This document shows, piece by piece, positions 1 to 11,200 of a stretch of 64,000 nt of DNA. The position numbers and the translations under genes were made by a program. Within the stretch, counting starts at the first letter, position 1, and the number at the start of each line of letters is the position of its first letter. Source of the stretch: Hofstenia miamia (Eukaryota; Xenacoelomorpha; Acoela); the NCBI GenBank assembly GCA_004352715.1, contig SCFE01000052.1, positions 72,304-136,303 of the forward strand, given 5' to 3'. The notes under the pieces were generated by a model. The model was not told the origin of the DNA. It searched no databases and saw nothing but the letters and a program-made list of their open reading frames with translations.

Positions 1-28
<28 letters not shown>
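1..28. repeat. (TA)n microsatellite
   Basis: Uninterrupted TA dinucleotides run from the window edge to base 28; the true length may extend beyond the window. Confidence 0.95.
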
Positions 29-31
<3 letters not shown>

Positions 32-1580
32 TCTGTCAGATTTGTTTATGCAGATACATTTAAGGCAAAAACTTTTCCTAAAATCTGTTTTTGGATCCTT
101 AGAGTATGTAAAAATGACATAAACTTAAGTAGTGAGTTTTCTGCTAGCTTCAAAATTTTTTTTATTGCTGTTTTTGACACTAATCCACTAAAACTGGATT
201 ATCATGTGTCCGATTTGTTTAAGTATATATAGGCTTATGGTAAAAAAACGAATATGGTGAATTTAAAGTTGTAATTACAAACAATTCTAACAAATAACTT
301 CACATTCGAATATTTGCACCTTTTTTTCTCCAAACCCCTAATGCGTACGTCAACAGACGTACGTATATGACAAATGCGGTAAACACAATTTTACAATCAA
401 CTACACTAAAGGAAAGAATAAATATATTGCATGCACTATCAATCAAGAATTATTGATTTTATTTTTCGTTGTTTATTAATTAATTTTTTTTGTTTGCTGC
501 ATTAATGAAAACTAGCAGAACCTGTGTAAATTACACGAAATTATATCTTCAATACTAATAATAACTATCTTGTTCCTAGTTACAGAGATATAATCGTTTG
601 AATAGCGCTATAATGCCATCGATTGATATAACTTTTGTTACTGTCCGTGTTTTGTTGTTAAGAAAGTGAAAAACTCTGTTTTCTTATTTTTTTGACTCGA
701 GCTATTTATTGAGTTGTTTCCTATGCTATCGCAAAATCTATGCTAAAATAGACTGTATGCTAATATTTCAAATAAATAATGATGGACAGATTTAATCTCA
801 CATTGGCTATAGGCATAGGAACTATGTCAATGATAGCAATGCATTTACCAACCTGTGCAAGAATTCAAATCCATGTGGTAATAATGAGTCACCTAAATTA
901 TTCAAGTATGTTATTTTCTGACCTATAAGATGCGTTTTATAAAGAACTTGATATCAAATTAAGATGTGTACCCTAGCGATATTTCACAGAAAACTTTTTT
1001 CAGAACCGTGGGTTAAATTTCTAGATCAATCCTTTACCAAGACAGCTCGTTATTTCGAACTTAATTGTTGACATTAAGAAGCTACAATCTTCATAAAAGG
1101 GCTTAAAGCGTTTTTACTCATAAACCGAATTTTTCAACAAACTATTTTACCTGTATTAAGTATAGGAACATTCATTAATATCACTATTAAAACTTGGAAC
1201 TCAATGTTCATGTTTGTAAATTTTTGTGAAGCTATTCAAATAAATTACAAATTGTTCATATTTATCTAAAAAAGAGAATATCTTATAGGTACAGCTACTT
1301 GAAATATATATAAACAATGGCTAGTTTCAGAAGAATTACTAAGAAGTTGGAGGGTCAAAAATTTATTTATCCAGCTTTAGAAAATAGCGGATGGATCTGT
1401 AACAGGGTTGCCGAAAAATTTACATATATTGATTGAGAGAAACGATCCATATGCTCAGGAGTTTATATGTACATTTAGACAAGCTACGGCAGTTGATCCA
1501 TTTATATTGAAAATATTCCTGCAAAACAAATGTATACTATTTTGATTATCATTATAAACATGTATTTTGTTCTCATAATG
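29..1580. other. AT-rich stretch without a supported gene
   Basis: No coding exon, RNA gene or intact transposon could be supported. A 40-codon ATG frame at 1318-1437 runs into a stop and shifts into another short open frame (about 1410-1545). Neither resembles a family I recognise, so no gene is called. Confidence 0.4.
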
Positions 1581-1584
1581 TAAT

Positions 1585-1680
1585 GCGATTCAGACCTGGA
1601 AGTGATCCAGTTCGGATCGCGATCCGGCCGGGTCGCTTCAGTCCTGCCGGTCGAAGATATTCAAAGTTAAGTAATTTATC
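1585..1680. repeat. GATCCGG-type word cluster, probable transposon end
   Basis: A locally GC-rich patch built from permuted GATCCGG/GGATCGCGATCC words inside AT-rich DNA. A related patch with the same flank (GTCGAA..TA.TCAAAGT) is at 11115-11200, so this is a dispersed repeat, probably a terminal region of a DNA transposon. No terminal repeat or target duplication could be paired here. Confidence 0.4.
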
Positions 1681-3060
1681 ATTCTTTTTTTATTTCAATA
1701 CAATGTATTTCCAAATTTATATATGTACAATACTATACATGTATACATATTCATATCGAAACATTTACAATAAATAATTTATAGCAAAAAAACTCAAGCC
1801 ATTTGGCATATTACGATTATTACCTAATTATTAAGGCTAAGTTTTCATTGCTGTTTGCCTAATCTAATTAATTAACACTTTCTTCAAAAATATATTTTTA
1901 TCAGATATATATTGATATCTCATTTAATAGTTTCATCACTTGAGCAATAGCTCATAAATTACCTAGTCATTTATAAATCTGTTATATTACATCATTATTC
2001 ATTCCAGAATGTATTAACACACAGCTGATTTTTAAATTTGATTAATTCCATGTAACGTACTCACCCAATTTTGATTGTACTGAGTACACATAGTGGCATA
2101 GAAATAATCAAAACTGTTTGCATTTTGCATTGCTCTTCTAGAACGTTAGGCTCTTATTTGTATTACATTTTCCACTAAGTTCAATGCTACTTCAAAGTAC
2201 CGCAACTGAGTGACATTTCAGTTTTTTACAAAAAAATTATTGAATTTTCATATCAAAAAATTTCCTTCAATTGAGAAAAAATGCATGAATACCTTCTCGG
2301 ATAAATCCGACGTAATATTGCTTGAAAAATATCAATGCCATTTCTCAGAATTAAATTTCACTTGAAAAAATACAAATTCTATATAATGGGAATATTTCAA
2401 TAATAGAGTCAAAGCAAATTTTTTGCTGCAAACTACAAATACATGTATTTACAAATACTAATAATAAATATATATAATATAAATTTGGCTTTCTTGCACT
2501 ATAAAAAATTTTCGAATGAGTGTAGTACGTTATTGTCTTTAGGATTGCATTGTCTCTTAAAGATATAAGATAATATAAGAGAACAAAAATCAATTATCTT
2601 GTGCAATGACTTGAAATATTTTTCTTACTAAGAAATTGATTTTTTTGCAAATTTGCGAAAATAAATTTTTCATGTGGTTGATAATTTAATGGAATTAACC
2701 AGTAGTAGATAATATTCTCCAAGGTATGTAACTTTGCTGGTAATAGCAATAATTCCATTAGAAACGCCATTAACACTGTGTGAAGAAAGAGGTGGTATTG
2801 TTTGAAGCACGTTTTTATTTGTCGGTTTCACCATGTTCAGCAGATTTTTGCCGAGAAATCAATTTTGTTAAAAGAAAGAATATGATGCACTACATTTTTC
2901 CTAAACCATTTAACATTTTCCCATCATTTGTTAAATGTTTTCAAAAAGCACTCGAACTTTTAAAGTGTGGTTAGCTTACTAAGAAAATGTAAAGTTCTCT
3001 TTTTCGAATACCCTCAGCTCAGAATGCCAAACAAAATAAACTACAGATTTATGATTCTGT
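1681..3060. other. AT-rich stretch without a supported gene
   Basis: Only short frames at AT-driven chance level are present on both strands; no family resemblance was seen. Confidence 0.4.
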
Positions 3061-3248
3061 ATATTGAAAGAAAAAGATCTACGTTTGAAATTCAGTGTAA
3101 TTGCAGTAATGTTTACTCAAGAATTTAAGTGTGTTAACCAATTAAAGAATTCCGGATTTCTCTGCTTCGAATATTTCATGCAATCGCGTTATTCTAAAAA
3201 TACCAAACTAGGAATTGCCATTTTGTGTGTTAGAGAAGTCTTGGAATA

Positions 3249-3916
3249 ATGTCTATGATAAACTACATTGAGGAATATAAAATTGACAAGGAATTGAATG
3301 GCCTTCAATGGGGCAGTGATCTACACAGCTTATATTCTTTTGTTACAAGCTGCATGCAAAAATCATTTGGTACCGAATTTTCTAAGGATAAAATTGTCAG
3401 TAAAATTAAAAAACTAAGAAGAGATTTTAGATCAGATTTGGAGTCTGGTACTCGNACTCGGGAGGGTAATGGAAAAACAGGTTTTATGAACGTCTATTAC
3501 AAATTTACGGCGATCGTCAAACAACTAAAATTCTAAGCAATTCTTCTAGTCATGTGGGAAACCGAAATGTTGATAGAAGCTGTCAGACGAATTCATTTGG
3601 TGAAGACAATAACGCACTCAACACGTCAACAGTTCAACCAACTTCGGACAGTAAACGCAAATTTTGTTCATGTAAGTTATATCTGGAAAATGAAGAAAAG
3701 CTGATGAGGGAAAATATTAAAATTAAAAAAGAGTACCTAGAGCATTGTAAGAAAGTAGACCAAGAATATTTGAAGGAAATGAAGACTTTTTCGCAAAATT
3801 TATCCACTCTCATTAATTTCTTGATATCTCCTCATCAAAATGTTTGTAATGAACTTACACAATCTCCAGCGCCTCCTACAAATGTTTCAAGTCAAGAAGA
3901 AAATTTCAGTAATTAA
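3249..3916 (+). pseudogene. SANT/MADF-like transposon-associated ORF, broken (copy A)
   Basis: Two consecutive open frames (3249-3536 and 3554-3916) look like the halves of one protein. The first has the tryptophan/leucine pattern of a Myb/SANT or MADF DNA-binding domain, ending in K-I-x-K-L-R-R-D-F. The second is hydrophilic, then a charged helical or coiled-coil tail (L-x-x-x-x-K-L-M-R-E-N-I-K-I-K-K-E-Y), as in accessory proteins of PIF/Harbinger-type transposons. A stop at 3534-3536 separates them and an ambiguous base lies at 3455. The downstream part is repeated at 4419-5403. Alternatives are a host SANT gene or an unrelated helical protein; family assignment is tentative. Confidence 0.35.
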
Positions 3917-4418
3917 ACCCGTAAGAGGGGACCCTTTTCTTTTTGGCACTGTCAATTATTTATAGTTTTATGTTAATTTCTTTATATCAACGGTTGAAAT
4001 AAGCCCATGTATAAGTATAATATACGTTTATGAAGGAAAGTGGGGCATTTGTTAATAAGTATAATAGCTATGATAATGCACTGCAATCGTATAATTCAAT
4101 TTTTAGTAAAAGTAATTTAAAATTATGGAGAAAAAATAGAGAGGGCTCTAGATCCTTGGGCTTACCTCAAGGACTTATATGCTATTTAAATTATAACTGA
4201 GGTCTTTATCATTAAAAATTGCCTAACCATTCAGATTTTTGAAGATCTAATGCCACAAATATTGTTCACAAATACTTCAACTTCCTCCTTGTAAAATTGA
4301 AAAGTTAAATTCTGGTACTGCTAGTTCACAATAAACTGGTATTTTCTGTGATTATATTGTTTTATCAATATCTTTTAGTTTTGGACGTAACATCATATAA
4401 TCGTGAACATCCTACTGN

Positions 4419-4870
4419 GAGGGTAATGGAAAAACAGGTTTTATGAACGTCTATTACAAATTTACGGCGATCGTCAAACAACTAAAATTCTAAGCAATTC
4501 TTCTAGTCATGTGGGAAACCGAAATGTTGATAGAAGCTGTCAGACGAATTCATTTGGTGAAGACAATAACGCACTCAACACGTCAACAGTTCAACCAACT
4601 TCGGACAGTAAACGCAAATTTTGTTCATGTAAGTTATATCTGGAAAATGAAGAAAAGCTGATGAGGGAAAATATTAAAATTTAAAAAGAGTACCTAGAGC
4701 ATTGTAAGAAAGTAGACCAAGAATATTTGAAGGAAATGAAGACTTTTTCGCAAAATATATCCACTCATTAATTTCTTGATATTTCCTCATCAAAATGTTT
4801 GTAATGAACTTACACAATCTCCAGCGCCTCCTACAAATGTTTCAAGTCAAGACGAAAATTTCAGTAATTA
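4419..4870 (+). pseudogene. SANT/MADF-like transposon ORF, tail portion (copy B)
   Basis: This is the second copy of the C-terminal half described for 3554-3916. It carries additional changes: a stop at AAATTTAAAAAG (near 4680) inside the charged helix, and a 3-base deletion near 4765. It lacks the DNA-binding half entirely, so it cannot encode the full protein. Confidence 0.4.
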
Positions 4871-5020
4871 ATCCGGTAAGAGGGCACTCTTTTCTTTTTG
4901 GCACTGTCAATTATTTATAGTTTTATGTTAATTTCTTTATATCAACGGTTGAAATAAGCGCATGTATAAGTATAATATACGTTTATGAAGGAAAGTGGGG
5001 CATTTGTTAATAAGTATAAT

Positions 5021-5080
5021 AGCTATGATAATGCACACCAATCGTATAATAGCTATGATAATGCACTGCAATCGTATAAT
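5021..5080. repeat. 30-bp direct tandem repeat, two units
   Basis: Units 5021-5050 and 5051-5080 share AGCTATGATAATGCAC at their start and ATCGTATAAT at their end. Copy A of the larger duplication has a single unit, so this is a local expansion in copy B. Confidence 0.85.
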
Positions 5081-5403
5081 TCAATTTTTAGTAAAAGTAA
5101 TTTAAAATTATGGAGAAAAAATAGAGAGGGCTCTAGATCCTTGGGCTTACCTCAAGGACTTATATGCTATTTAAATTATAACTGAGGTCTTTATCATTAA
5201 AAATCGCCTAACCATTCAGATTTTAGAAGATCTAATGCCACAAATATTGTTCACAAATACTTCAACTTCCTCGTTGTAAAATTGAAAAGTTAATTCCTGG
5301 TACTGCTAGTTCACAATAAACTGATATTTTCTGTGATTATATTGTTTTATCAATATCTTTTAGTTTTGGACGTAACATCATATAATCGTGAACATCCTAC
5401 TGA

Positions 5404-6240
5404 AGAAGAATTTTGAGAATGATATATTTATTGATTGTAAACTTATTCACAGATTTTGCTAAATTTGTGGAAATCGTTCTCTACCTTGAAATGATTTCAA
5501 AAGAATAATTTTTATGTTCACATTTTTTTAGATATTTATAGTTATATCAGAATATAATGTTAAAGATATGCTTCCCTCACTGATTTTTTTAGATTCTGCA
5601 ATTCTGCTTACTACTGAGGAGGAAAACAATACTATTAATAAAAAAAGCTGAAAAAAATTTTCCTATTATAAATATGATTTGTAATTAAGCCCAATAAATT
5701 GAACGTCTAATAGGAAGAAATGAAAAAACGTTTTGTTCAGAAATTACATTAACAATAATATATTATTATACCGAAAGTAACTCTGAATAAACTGTAAGAC
5801 ATTGGGAAATACAATACTACATACTTGGACTATGGCGTTATGATTTTTGTTAGTTCTGATTGTAAGATTTGAAACAACTCCATATGAATGCAAGTATTTC
5901 TTTTCTAGAATTTTAAAAATATCTTTTGATATTATTTTTTAAATATCTTCAATTTATTCAATTGATATTTTTCTAGGTAATTACTCCAAAGTTTTTAGAG
6001 TTAGCTGTTTGTTGCTAGCTTCATTGTCAACTAAATTACTTAAAATTATAAGATGAATCAACTGAATTTTTACTTTGGTAGGTATCCAACAAGGAACTTT
6101 GAATTCAGAGCTGCTTGAATATTTTGCTGCGTGCTTTAATTAAAATCGCAAATTGTTTAATTATAATATTAAATTACTTTTGAAATTTAAGTAATGAGCC
6201 AAATACAATTACTAAATATTAAAAATGTCCACTTGTTCGT
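5404..6240. other. AT-rich stretch without a supported gene
   Basis: No exon, RNA gene or transposon end was recognised. Confidence 0.4.
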
Positions 6241-6289
6241 GAAAAAAATATTAAACTAAAGGAAAAATATTTTTATAACAGCTACAAAA

Positions 6290-6850
6290 TTTTTGCATTC
6301 AACATGAAACAAAGGAAATCAAAGAAAAAGAAAAATCAGCATCAGAAATAATTAGATTTGATTCAGATGAAAATTATATTTTTCATCATGCAACAGCATC
6401 AACAACATTATCACAAAAGTTAAGCGATATTCATGTAACATCTCCAAGAGTGCAAAATGATGCTGTTAAAGCAAGTAACTTTTATAGCATATGCCTGAAT
6501 AAAACAAAGAGGGCGTCGTTAAGAAACATAAAATACAAGTAGTTGTTTGTGATAGCACAGTTTTACTTCCAAGTAATTGTGAGCTTCCTATCAATGTACT
6601 CCAAACACTTGAAGAAATTCGTGCAATTTATAGATCCAATGTAACAAGGAATCCAAAATAATTCAGTAATTTGATAGAGTTGTTTATATTGAGCGGATGT
6701 GTTATGAGGTCCGCACCAAGATTTGGATTCAAGCATAAAAATATGAAGGAAACAACAGTCAAAACGAATAGAAAATTGGAAAAATTGAGAAACGCCTCAG
6801 TGATGGTATGAGGTAGTTATTACATTAAAAATCAAGGAAAAACAATGGAT
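6290..6850 (+). pseudogene. Unidentified decayed coding sequence upstream of the RT element
   Basis: Open segments in changing frames (about 6295-6510 and 6520-6660) have a protein-like composition but stops every 40-70 codons. No motif was recognised. The position immediately 5' of the reverse-transcriptase remnant (6860 onward, same strand) suggests it is the N-terminal or 5' part of that element, but this is inference. Confidence 0.25.
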
Positions 6851-6859
6851 TACATCCAA

Positions 6860-7348
6860 CGCCAGGTCCAAGCATTGGGAGGGCTAGAGCTTTTGGCAAT
6901 GAAGGTAGCTTCAAGAAAGCAATTTCAGTTCTAGATTTAGAGATGTTATCTTACAATCATCACACTGTAGATGTTTTAAGACCAAAACATCACACAGATA
7001 TCGAAGCAATTATAGTGGAAAACAGTGATATTGTCCGCTTTTTCTCAGCAGATTGTTTTAGATTGCATTCGAAATTTTCCCGTGGAATGCAATTCAATGT
7101 CCTTCACCAAAATACGGTCAGAAATGCTTTAGGTGACTTGGTTAGCTTGATAAGTTTGATAAATTTGCTTGTTTGTAGAATGGAAACGCTGCAATAGCTG
7201 TTGCGTCATTTCTTTGTGGTGCGAATCTCTTTGCATTACAAAAAGAAATGTTGTGGAATACGTCCATTTACACTTGGTGAATTCATACGTCGCCTATTGT
7301 CTAAGTGCTTATACCATGTTACTTAGTTGAAAGACTGCATTCCAGTAT
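6860..7348 (+). pseudogene. Reverse-transcriptase retroelement, 5' part of RT domain (interrupted)
   Basis: Translation in shifting frames gives the order expected for an invertebrate non-LTR-type RT: E-G-S-F-K-K-A-I-S-V-L (6903-6935), V-L-R-P-K-H-H-T, a helical region ending A-S-F-L-C-G-A-N-L-F-A-L-Q-K (about 7205-7245), then G-I-R-P-F-T-L-G-E-F-I-R-R-L (about 7258-7300). The last is the conserved RT segment usually seen as GIRPIAVGE.LRRL. Coding then breaks at 7348 where a hAT-like element with an 8-bp target duplication is inserted; the RT resumes at 8976. Frameshifts and stops make it non-functional. Confidence 0.6.
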
Positions 7349-7356
7349 GTTGCAAG
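7349..7356. repeat. Target-site duplication, left copy
   Basis: GTTGCAAG occurs here and exactly again at 8968-8975, flanking CAGTGGCGTA inverted ends. An 8-bp duplication is the hAT superfamily signature. Confidence 0.85.
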
Positions 7357-7388
7357 CAGTGGCGTATCAGCAATATTGAGTTAGGGGA

Positions 7389-7679
7389 NNNNNNNNNNNN
7401 NNNNNNNNNNNNNNNNNNNNNNNNNNNNNNNNNNNNNNNNNNNNNNNNNNNNNNNNNNNNNNNNNNNNNNNNNNNNNNNNNNNNNNNNNNNNNNNNNNNN
7501 NNNNNNNNNNNNNNNNNNNNNNNNNNNNNNNNNNNNNNNNNNNNNNNNNNNNNNNNNNNNNNNNNNNNNNNNNNNNNNNNNNNNNNNNNNNNNNNNNNNN
7601 NNNNNNNNNNNNNNNNNNNNNNNNNNNNNNNNNNNNNNNNNNNNNNNNNNNNNNNNNNNNNNNNNNNNNNNNNNNNNNN
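7389..7679. other. Assembly gap (N run)
   Basis: 291 unknown bases, starting 33 bp inside the hAT-like element right after a GGGG run. Confidence 0.99.
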
Positions 7680-8673
7680 CCATAGCTGCATGAGAATTTT
7701 GATATGATATGCCCAACTGACACAGTTCAGCAAACAAAAAACAAATGGAGCCCCAGCTTGATTACACATCATACAAAAACTTCGACAAATAAAATGATAT
7801 CAAAAACAACTTTTCAAAATGATGGTGTTGCCACCTCCCTTTTCATAATTGTTTTCAAATAATTTTCATGAAAATCGTGTTATTTGGCTTGGATTTGGAC
7901 TCCTTTTACTCCAGGTTCTCTAGATTTTTACATGTTGACTATTACTTTTTGGGAAATTTTTAAAGAAAGTGTTTATCATCAGTTTAAACCCCAGTCATTG
8001 AAGCTTTGAGAAAAGAATCAAGACAGATATTCAATTAATAAGAATTGATGAAATCTTGAGAGCAGTGGAAAAACTTACCTCATCGTTGTGAAGTAATTTT
8101 GGAGGGATTTACTGTATAAATATTATAATTCCCATGTGTATCTGTCGTTATGGTGCATTTTGGTATATTTAATTTTAACAATTCATATCTGTTTTGTGTC
8201 GAGGGAAAGGGGGACAAGTCTTCCCATGGCCACGTCATTGGTCTACTGATTTAATCTTTCACTGGAAACGAAGTCCTGGTTATCACATGAGGATACCACC
8301 CTGTTTGTAAGACCTTTCAAAATAGATACTTTAGATTAATTCAATTGAAACAATATGGAACGTCTTCTGAAGTTCACAACTTACGATTCTTACGTTCAAA
8401 AATAATGTACGTAAGTACGATAATTTTATCAACACAGTATCAAGAAGACGTCAATGTATTGAGGGTTTAGTGCAATATTTTATGTGCTATTTTATAATTT
8501 CTGCAGGCAATCTACATGAAGTTTAGTGTTTAATGAAATACATATTCAGAAATCGATATATAGAATAGAAAATTCCTATTACTTAATAGGTTTAATGTAA
8601 TTCAAACAAATGGATTTAAAAATTAGAACCTTCAACAAACGACAAGCAATCATGCTCCATTTACAGCTCGTAT

Positions 8674-8749
8674 CCTGGGTCTGTGCCCGTACTAGAGAAG
8701 CCCGTACCTGTACGCCTTTGTTCATGTCCAATACGGGCCCTACCCTAGG
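8674..8749. repeat. Foldback sequence
   Basis: The left arm CCTGGGTCTGTGCCCGTA and the inverse of the right arm, CCTAGGGTAGGGCCCGTA, match at 14 of 18 positions, giving an imperfect hairpin of about 76 bp. It lies within the hAT-like element and could be a nested tiny MITE; no target duplication was found. Confidence 0.45.
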
Positions 8750-8967
8750 TTATAAGGATGAAAAAATTCAATAACTAAATTCCTTCAAAGACCTCGGATA
8801 TATTAAATGAACATAATTGGTATGAAAATCAAAATTCATTGGTATAAACACAATTGGTATGAAAATCGAAATTCATTCGACCAATTTTTTAGTGAGGGGG
8901 CAGCGGGGTGGCCATTATATCTCGAGCGGGGCCTTCGCCCCCTGGCCTCCCCGTCTGTACGCCACTG

Positions 8968-8975
8968 GTTGCAAG
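8968..8975. repeat. Target-site duplication, right copy
   Basis: GTTGCAAG, identical to 7349-7356, immediately after the inverted CAGTGGCGTA end. Confidence 0.85.
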
Positions 8976-9835
8976 ACAATTGGACCCAGTCTAAGTAAAT
9001 CTTATTACACTTATCAGCTGACACAAACAATGCATTTGTGCAAATAGATTTGAAGAACGTTTTTAATTCAGTTTCATACTGTGCCATGATTTCTCAAGTA
9101 AGGGATAAGTTTACTGAGAGTCTTCCAGGTCTTTCCACCTTGATGATGGTTCTATTCCTAGTCTAATGAACGTGCTTGCAACAATATTTAAGTTTATATG
9201 TACAAAATTCTCTCTAATTGATCTAAGAGTAAGCATCGATAAATGTGAGATATTGTCACCAAATACTATTATTGACATGTCCTGTATCCAGTATCCTGTA
9301 TTCCTAATTCAATCAACCGAAAAACTGAAGGTTGGGTTATTCTATGAAGACTTTTTTCTTAGTCATATCAACAATGCAATCACCCTCCATAATTTGGTTT
9401 GTAATTTGAATGATCATCAGTTAGAACTCCATTTACCTCGATGTTCTACTGGCTTGCCAAAGATTATTTGAAGAAGAAGAAAAAGAAGAAATATCTATAT
9501 TCAGAAATTGTTAGAACAATAAAAATACTGATAACAATTCTGAAAGCGTAAAGAAAAAAAGAACATGTAATCCCAATAATATTGACAGAAGTCTATCAAA
9601 ATTTGAAAACTTGGCTCATGTTTGGCTTGAGTACCTTAGCAAATCTGTAATTTCTCAATCTCAACGACTTCTAGCTGAAATGCGTATTCGTCTTGGTCTC
9701 GGTTTGCGAAATGCCTCTCCNTGCCTCTCCATATGCCTATCTTTGGCTTGGTCTCATAAAATTGCAAGAATCAAGTGTGCAATATTACATATTATTAAAC
9801 AACTAAATCACAAAAACTAATCACGGAAAAGTATG
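8976..9835 (+). pseudogene. Reverse-transcriptase retroelement, 3' part (palm and downstream)
   Basis: After the hAT insertion the frame gives Q-I-D-L-K-N-V-F-N-S-V-S (about 9040-9075), the RT motif usually written (L/I)DxxNAFNSxxR, then R-D-K-F. A frame shift follows and then F-H-L-D-D-G-S (about 9135-9160), the degenerate catalytic xxDD box (usually YLDDG). The roughly 100 residues normally between these are missing. Next come D-K-C-E-I-L (9239-9256) and, near 9690-9715, R-L-G-L-G-L-R-N-A, matching the GGLGLRSA segment of this RT group. An ambiguous base is at 9721. Several shifts and deletions make it a dead copy. Confidence 0.6.
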
Positions 9836-9849
9836 ACAAGCAGTTAGAG

Positions 9850-10650
9850 CACAGAATGCAGTCTCAATAAAGAACTGATCGAAACAAATTCATCTTGCTT
9901 AGCTGCTCTTTACTACAAAATAGACTTTTCTATTTTACAGGCAAATAAAAGTATAATTACAATGTTTCTGCTTTAATTTGAATACAAATAATGTTAATGT
10001 TCTTATTGTAGACACTTTCAAGCATCTAGGCTTAACTATTGAATATTGGCCCAAAATTTAAGTTCAGCTCTCACATTATTATAATGGTTAAAAACTAGCT
10101 ATAGGTACAAAGTACAATAAATATGTATAAGAATAAGAATATGAATACATTTAATTCTAAATCGAAGATTTGATTTTGCCATTTGTAATTTGCATTTGTG
10201 CAGTAAACAATTATCAGAATAAGGAATCTCTTATCCTATGTTACCTTATCATAGTGCTGCACTATTTTATCCAAAAATTGCACATAGATTACGTTTTGCA
10301 GAGGCGGAATGGCGAGTTGCAATACCATATAGCATTGGTATTTCATTAACCCGAAAGGACAGGGTTAGGTATGCTTGATATATTTAAAGACCATGCATTA
10401 GAATGTGCTGTAGATCAGTGAATTGATTGCTTAATAAATTCTCGCTTATCGTCGCTTTCATTTTTTCAACTTGCACATATCACCGCTTGTGCTTTTGTGC
10501 TTATGAATTTTAGGTTTAGTATCTTCACTTTCCTTTAAATAATAGAGTAGAATAGAAGAATATCTACTTAGAATGCGAAAAAAGTCATTAAAAAAACTGG
10601 GAACCGTAATGGAGAGTACCGGTGGTTCCTGGATATTAATAACCCACACT
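9850..10650. other. AT-rich stretch without a supported gene
   Basis: Nothing recognisable on either strand. This region may contain the 3' end of the RT element, but no tail or repeat boundary was visible. Confidence 0.35.
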
Positions 10651-10829
10651 CAATGGACGTGTCGTTGTACGGAGTCTCGCACCTACATCAGACGTTAAAA
10701 CCAGGGTAATAAAAGGCAGCTTTGCTGAGTCACAGGTAGTTATGATCCGACATGCCTTTTAATCGGAGACTTTAATTCACTAGATGCTTTGCATTCAGTG
10801 AATGTACCCACACTCCAATATAATTTCCG

Positions 10830-11033
10830 GATCTTTATAACAGCCAGCAGGCGCTCTCAAAGTTACCATCGTTAATTCTGTCAATCAGACTCAACACAGG
10901 TCAGCACTCTGTCGCCAGGGGTAGCCAGAGGTTTCTCACCGTCACGCCGGGTTAATGACACACTTCAAGGGGAAGGTCCGATCGGATTGTGGTTTCACCC
11001 ACTTATCAGTCTGTCGACTGCTTGAGTAACCCC
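10830..11033 (+). repeat. GC-richer dispersed repeat, copy 1
   Basis: It shares ordered blocks with 61808-62054: an exact 18-mer CAGCCAGCAGGCGCTCTC, CAGATCAGCACTCTGT-like, CCAGGGGT.GCCAGAGG and TGCTTGAGTAACCC. No A/B-box tRNA promoter, open frame or ribozyme core was recognised, so it is left unclassified (SINE, solo terminal repeat or LINE UTR are possible). Confidence 0.75.
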
Positions 11034-11114
11034 GAATAAAAATACTAATAGAGAATAGGGTCAGAAAGAAATAATAGCCCAAAATACATAAATTTAGGGT
11101 GTTTACATGTTTAC

Positions 11115-11200
11115 ATCAGAGATAGAATCGGGATCGGATCGGTCCAGCCCGGAGATTGGTTCGGGAAAAGTTCTCTGGTCAGGTCGAAATACTCAAAGTA
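11115..11200. repeat. GGATCGG-type word cluster, probable transposon end
   Basis: Permuted GGATCGG/GGTTCGGG words followed by GGTCGAAATACTCAAAGTA, similar to 1600-1670. This is probably the other copy of the same repeat family. Confidence 0.4.

Larger units (their letters stand above)
3462..5403. repeat. Tandem duplication, unit about 0.96-0.98 kb
   Basis: Bases 3462-4417 and 4419-5403 are near-identical copies in direct orientation (offset 957 at their left ends). Copy B carries an extra 30-bp unit and a few substitutions. The junction is a single ambiguous base (n at 4418), and another n (3455) lies just before copy A. That arrangement suggests an assembly join or unmerged haplotypes as much as a true duplication. 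Confidence 0.9.
7357..8967. mobile_element. hAT-like DNA transposon (contains assembly gap)
   Basis: The element starts CAGTGGCGTATCAG and ends with the inverse of CAGTGGCGTACAGA, a 10-bp perfect terminal inverted repeat of hAT type. It is flanked by the perfect octamer GTTGCAAG. It spans 1611 bp including 291 N (7389-7679). The right end is very GC-rich with G/C runs (8894-8960). I did not recognise a transposase inside: reading frames from 7700 to 8300 are broken and the gap may hide more, so it is best called non-autonomous or decayed. It sits inside the reverse-transcriptase remnant, whose coding order resumes on the other side. Confidence 0.8.

Noticed and set aside
7323-7772. Open frames across the N gap (7323-7772 and 62515-62956)
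   Set aside because: They are open only because unknown bases carry no stops.
10830-11033. Hammerhead ribozyme or tRNA-derived SINE in the GC-richer repeat
   Set aside because: No CUGANGA...GAAA core and no A/B-box promoter pair was found in either copy.
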